Shown here in pieces: positions 48,861-51,876 of a stretch of 51,876 nucleotides of DNA. The stretch lies in assembly GCA_910584935.1 (NCBI GenBank), contig CAJUDU010000010.1, positions 1 through 51,876 on the forward strand, in the 5' to 3' direction. The notes under the pieces were generated by a model. It ran no database searches. It had not been told where the DNA came from and saw only the letters and a list, made by a program, of their open reading frames with translations. Numbering within the stretch: position 1 is the stretch's first letter; each line of letters begins with the position of its first letter. This stretch comes from an uncultured Butyricicoccus sp. GTDB lineage: Bacteria; Bacillota; Clostridia; Oscillospirales; Butyricicoccaceae. The position numbers and the translations under genes are program-made.

Positions 48861-50474
48861 TTACACCATAGATGCCAGCCCAAGCGGTGAGAACAGCCAA
48901 TATACGGCAAGCATACAGATAAAGCACAGGATACATGCTGGTTTTGCATATTTCCATGGTGTCAAATCAACAGCGCCAACATCTTCTAACACAAAATCGG
49001 TATCACGTGGTTTCAGTTTGCCGACAATGACCATAATCATCATATCTACAATAAAGAGGACGGATAAAATCCATAAGTAATGCACATTGACGCCAAAACG
49101 CGGCAGCAAATGGCTTAACGCATACAGAATAACATGGGAAACCAAAGTCACCTTTGGTGCAAGCGCCGGGATGCGCTTGGAATAAAACCCACATAAAACG
49201 GTTGCAAGAATTGGCATGGAATAGAAGCCAAAGCAATCTTGCAGGAAGTCATACAAACCGCTGGGCGCATTGATTACAAACGGCGCCACACAAATCGCAA
49301 TAATTGCCAAACCCGTACCAAACCGCTGCCCGATTTTCACCAAATGCTTATCATCGCAGGTTTTATTAAACATCGGACGATGGAAGTCCAAGGTATATAA
49401 AGTAACACAGCTATTAAGTGCAGAGTTAAACGAGGACAGGATTGCACCAAACAGCACTGCCGCAAAGAACCCAAGCAGCCAACCAGGAATAACTTTTGCA
49501 ACCAGCATTGGGTATGCAGCGTCTGTGTTATCCATCAGCCCTTCGCCAAAGAAACGATATGCCAGCAAGCCGCAAATAGTGATAAAGAATGGGTCAACCA
49601 GCTTGAGGAAACCGGTGAAAATAGCGCCTTTCTGGGAATGCGCCAGGCTTTTGCCTGCCAGTGCGCGCTGGATAATGGATTGGTTTGTACACCAATAGAA
49701 CAGGTTATTAAACGTCATGCCTAAAAACAGCACTGGCCACGGGATCATTGGCGGCAGGGAATCTGCTGGGTTAATCGAATTGAATTTTTCTGCTGGTACA
49801 TTGGTGACAAAATCCTTGATGCCTGCAAAAAAGCTGCCATTGCCCATGATGCTGATGGCGAGGATTGGCACCAGGAACCCGCCAACCAGCAGCCCGACGC
49901 CATTGATGGTATCCGATACGGCAACGGCTTTCAGCCCGCCGAAAATCGCGTAAATCGCGCCAACTAAGCCAATGCCAAAACAAAGGATTGCAATGGTTTG
50001 GAATTGTGTCAGCCCTAATAGCTGATCCAAGTTAAAAATACGGTTGAATGCCAAAGCACCGGAATATAAAACGGTGGGCAGGTAGGTCAGCAGATAGCCC
50101 AACAAGAACAGGAATGAAATAATGCGCTTTACTGTGGAATCATACCGCTGTTCCAAAAATTCTGGAATTGTTGTAATGCCAGCTTTCAAATAGCGCGGCA
50201 AAAATATCATTGCCAGGCAAAGCAATGCAAAACTTGCACTGACTGACCAGTTCATTGCCCCCATATTGGTTGCGTAACTTTGCCCGGACTGCCCGACAAG
50301 CTGTTCTGTGGACAGGTTAGTCAGTTCCAAAGAACCGGCGATAACCAGCCCAGTCAGTCCACGCCCCGCGAGGAAATACCCTTCCTGTGTATCTAATTTA
50401 TCATCACGTGTTTTCAGCCATGCAACCACGGCAACAAAAATCGTAAACCCCACAAAGGTAATTACGGTAAACAT
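48861..50474 (-). CDS. Sodium:solute symporter (SSS family, SGLT-like)
   Basis: I choose ATG 50474 because AGGAGG lies 6 bp upstream; the 537-residue protein then begins directly with the first membrane helix. It has about 13-14 hydrophobic segments, EGYFLAGRGLTG after the first helix, LTNLSTEQLVGQSG and the later WCTNQSIIQRALAGKS segment, which match SGLT-type sugar transporters. It would import a solute with sodium. It is divergent from an AraC regulator and followed by the URO-D-like gene after 106 bp. The substrate is not evident, though sugar-like is likely. Confidence 0.92.
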   Translation of the reverse strand: MFTVITFVGFTIFVAVVAWLKTRDDKLDTQEGYFLAGRGLTGLVIAGSLELTNLSTEQLVGQSGQSYATNMGAMNWSVSASFALLCLAMIFLPRYLKAGITTIPEFLEQRYDSTVKRIISFLFLLGYLLTYLPTVLYSGALAFNRIFNLDQLLGLTQFQTIAILCFGIGLVGAIYAIFGGLKAVAVSDTINGVGLLVGGFLVPILAISIMGNGSFFAGIKDFVTNVPAEKFNSINPADSLPPMIPWPVLFLGMTFNNLFYWCTNQSIIQRALAGKSLAHSQKGAIFTGFLKLVDPFFITICGLLAYRFFGEGLMDNTDAAYPMLVAKVIPGWLLGFFAAVLFGAILSSFNSALNSCVTLYTLDFHRPMFNKTCDDKHLVKIGQRFGTGLAIIAICVAPFVINAPSGLYDFLQDCFGFYSMPILATVLCGFYSKRIPALAPKVTLVSHVILYALSHLLPRFGVNVHYLWILSVLFIVDMMIMVIVGKLKPRDTDFVLEDVGAVDLTPWKYAKPACILCFICMLAVYWLFSPLGLASMV

Positions 50475-50877
50475 TATGTGCCTCCTACTTTCTCTTTTTG
50501 TGCCAAGGCGCCTTGGCTTTTCTTTGGGACCCTGTGCTGATAGAATAACACAACAAATGGGGCAAACGCAAACCATGAATATGACAAAAACATACAGTCT
50601 TGTGCAATCTGACAATATCTTTTGCCCAGTGGAATCCCACAAAATGCAGCTGGGGTGATAGCGGATTTTTGACACGGCAGCAGATATTTGCGTAAAAGCT
50701 TAGAAATATGCGCATGATACTTGCTATACTGCCGAAAAAGTGATAAAATTCGTTTTTTCCTGCCAAAAAAGATGATTGCTTTTCTAAAGTATTTCACGCG
50801 TTTTAGCGTTGTAATCACGGTCAGCAAATGTTATAATACCCCCAACCGGCGCAGGGAAAAAGGAGGCGGGTGCAATT
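50475..50877. promoter_or_regulatory. Divergent regulatory region between symporter and AraC genes
   Basis: No gene is supported here. TTGTGCAA at 50600-50607 (TTGCACAA on the minus strand) matches the hexamers found before both binding-protein genes, and a weak minus-strand promoter (TTGCAC-18-CATATT) overlaps it. The plus-strand promoter of the AraC gene is listed separately. Confidence 0.4.
50809..50837 (+). promoter_or_regulatory. Predicted promoter of AraC gene B2
   Basis: TTGTAA (50809-50814), 17-bp spacer, TATAAT (50832-50837), about 40 bp upstream of the start codon. Confidence 0.65.
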
Positions 50878-51726
50878 ATGTATCCATACCGAGAAAGCGG
50901 CGTATTGCCTGGTTCAGAAATTTATTTTAATACGATTGGCACGCATACGCGGGAGCTGTTTTTATATATTAACTGTTGTGGACATTATTTCTGTGAATAT
51001 GGTTATCGGGTGCGGCGAGAATCCATGGACAGTCTGTTGTTAATCCTGGTGGAAAAAGGCGAGCTGCGGCTGGATTACCAAGGCATACATTATACCATAC
51101 CGCAAGGGGATATGCTTTTACTGGATGGCTCCCTACCACAGTATTATGATACGGCGGAATATGCGGAATTTTTCTGGATGCATTTTGCCGGGCTGAACTG
51201 TTTTGAATTATGTGCTTATTTGACCCGTACCCATGGCAGTGTGGTTTATCATTCCGCCAAAGTATCTGCGCTTGTCCATGAATTGGTTTCACAATTTGCC
51301 ACCAACCAGCGCATCAATGAATCCGAACATTCCCGGCTGCTTTATAGTATTTTGTGTTATTTGGTCTCTGCGGCAGCCCCCAACAATGAAGCAGAATATG
51401 CAGAAAAAAACGCGGTACAACAAGTTGTGAAATATATCCAAACCCACCTTGCTGAAAACCTGAGCCTCAAACGAATTGCCGCGGAAGTCCACCTGAGCCA
51501 ATCCCATTTAATCCGCTTGTTCCGCGCGGAACTGCACTATTCCCCACATGAATATATTGTACTGATGCGGATGGACAGGGCAAAATATTTGTTAAAAAGT
51601 ACAGATTTCCCGATTAAAATGATTGCAAGTGAAGTCGGATATGGTTCAGAATCCAGTTTTATCGGCGCATTTACAGATAAAGTTGGGATTTCCCCGCGCA
51701 AATTCCGGGAACTGCCGCTTGGATGA
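50878..51726 (+). CDS. AraC-family transcriptional regulator, paralog B2
   Basis: 282 residues from ATG 50878 behind AAAGGAGGCGGG. It is collinear with the AraC protein at 12516-13373: similar N-terminus (VLPGSEIYF), cupin half (YRVRRESMDSLLLILVEKGELRLDYQG) and double HTH (LSLKRIAAEVHLSQSHLIRLFRAELH and IASEVGYGSESSFIGAFTDKVGISPRKFR). It is divergent from the symporter/URO-D-like operon and is its likely regulator. Its paralog sits beside the other transporter of the same two-locus pair. Confidence 0.92.
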   Translation: MYPYRESGVLPGSEIYFNTIGTHTRELFLYINCCGHYFCEYGYRVRRESMDSLLLILVEKGELRLDYQGIHYTIPQGDMLLLDGSLPQYYDTAEYAEFFWMHFAGLNCFELCAYLTRTHGSVVYHSAKVSALVHELVSQFATNQRINESEHSRLLYSILCYLVSAAAPNNEAEYAEKNAVQQVVKYIQTHLAENLSLKRIAAEVHLSQSHLIRLFRAELHYSPHEYIVLMRMDRAKYLLKSTDFPIKMIASEVGYGSESSFIGAFTDKVGISPRKFRELPLG

Positions 51727-51740
51727 GGGCATTTCCGCAC

Positions 51741-51789
51741 AAAAAAATCCCCCTTGGGACGCAGGGCATTGCCTGCACCAAGGGGGATT
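51741..51789 (-). terminator. Terminator of the gene at the right edge
   Basis: AATCCCCCTTGG (51746-51757) pairs with CCAAGGGGGATT (51778-51789). The run of A at 51741-51747 supplies the U-tract for the minus strand, so it ends the partial gene at 51822. Confidence 0.8.
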
Positions 51790-51821
51790 CTATTCATTGG
51801 ATTTTTAACGCCGCAATATGC

Positions 51822-51876
51822 TTACTTCGCAGCCTTTGCAGCCTTAATTGCTTCAATCATCAGCGGAACAACTTTA
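51822..51876 (-). CDS. C-terminal end of an unidentified gene, truncated by the window
   Basis: Only 17 residues are visible (KVVPLMIEAIKAAKAAK, then TAA). The Ala/Lys-rich tail followed by a good terminator supports a real gene end. Too short to classify. Confidence 0.6.
   Translation of the reverse strand, partial: KVVPLMIEAIKAAKAAK

Noticed and set aside
48861..50675. Longer symporter start at 50675
   Set aside because: The additional N-terminal residues are Cys-rich and unlike the family; ATG 50474 has AGGAGG and starts at the first membrane helix.

Overview
The window looks like chromosome of an anaerobic, gut-type Clostridia bacterium, probably Oscillospiraceae/Ruminococcaceae-like. 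The basis is strong Shine-Dalgarno sites, a respiration-independent PyrK/PyrD pair, the anaerobic thiazole enzyme ThiH, a glutamate synthase split into separate polypeptides, a type III glutamine synthetase and many AraC-type sugar regulators. I cannot name the species. I saw no rRNA, tRNA, CRISPR array, transposase or phage gene.

Layout. 1-3.1 kb: end of an AraC-type regulator, a two-gene ABC exporter/importer cassette and a Uma2-type nuclease-fold protein. 3.1-4.2 kb: a membrane protein with six 15-residue charged repeats and a Cys/His tail. 4.2-13.4 kb: sugar region with AraC regulator, URO-D-like enzyme, sugar ABC operon with two paralogous binding proteins, and a second AraC regulator. 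13.4-16.3 kb: pyrK-pyrD-phosphatase/acetyltransferase fusion. 16.4-30.4 kb: nitrogen region. A leftward operon encodes a three-polypeptide glutamate synthase, ferredoxin and FAD subunits, GSI, an ANTAR antiterminator and CTP synthase; a rightward unit encodes GSIII and an ammonium transporter fused to PII. 30.7-34.3 kb: rmlA, an LtaS-like sulfatase-fold membrane enzyme and a YjbQ protein. 34.4-39.8 kb: DUF4353 lipoprotein, DUF4956 and VTC-domain proteins, divergent from a two-component system. 39.8-43.7 kb: a broken VOC gene, then thiS-thiF-thiG-thiH-tenI. 43.7-47.2 kb: small protein, glycolipid glycosyltransferase, Imm22-like protein, NiaR-like repressor and YwqG-like protein. 47.4-51.9 kb: a second URO-D-like enzyme with a sodium:solute symporter and divergent AraC regulator, then the tail of an unidentified gene.

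How the parts work together. The strongest regulatory signal is in the nitrogen region. The glutamate-synthase operon, glnN and amt are each preceded by an intrinsic terminator whose 5' arm overlaps a small hairpin with a six-base loop of the form ANNGNN (AAAGGC, AAAGGC, AATGGC). This resembles the RNA target of ANTAR antiterminators, and an ANTAR protein is encoded inside one of the controlled operons. In the first two leaders the hairpin begins within a few bases of the predicted transcription start, and both RNAs would start AUGAACA. A canonical second hexaloop, expected for known ANTAR targets, was not clear.

The second theme is a repeated module: a URO-D-like enzyme, a solute transporter (ABC in one place, sodium symporter in the other) and a member of a paralogous AraC pair. 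Within the ABC locus both binding-protein genes carry near-identical promoters (TTGCAT-17-TATTTT) and upstream direct repeats 14 bp apart, so promoter and gene appear to have been duplicated together. The substrate and the reaction are unknown.
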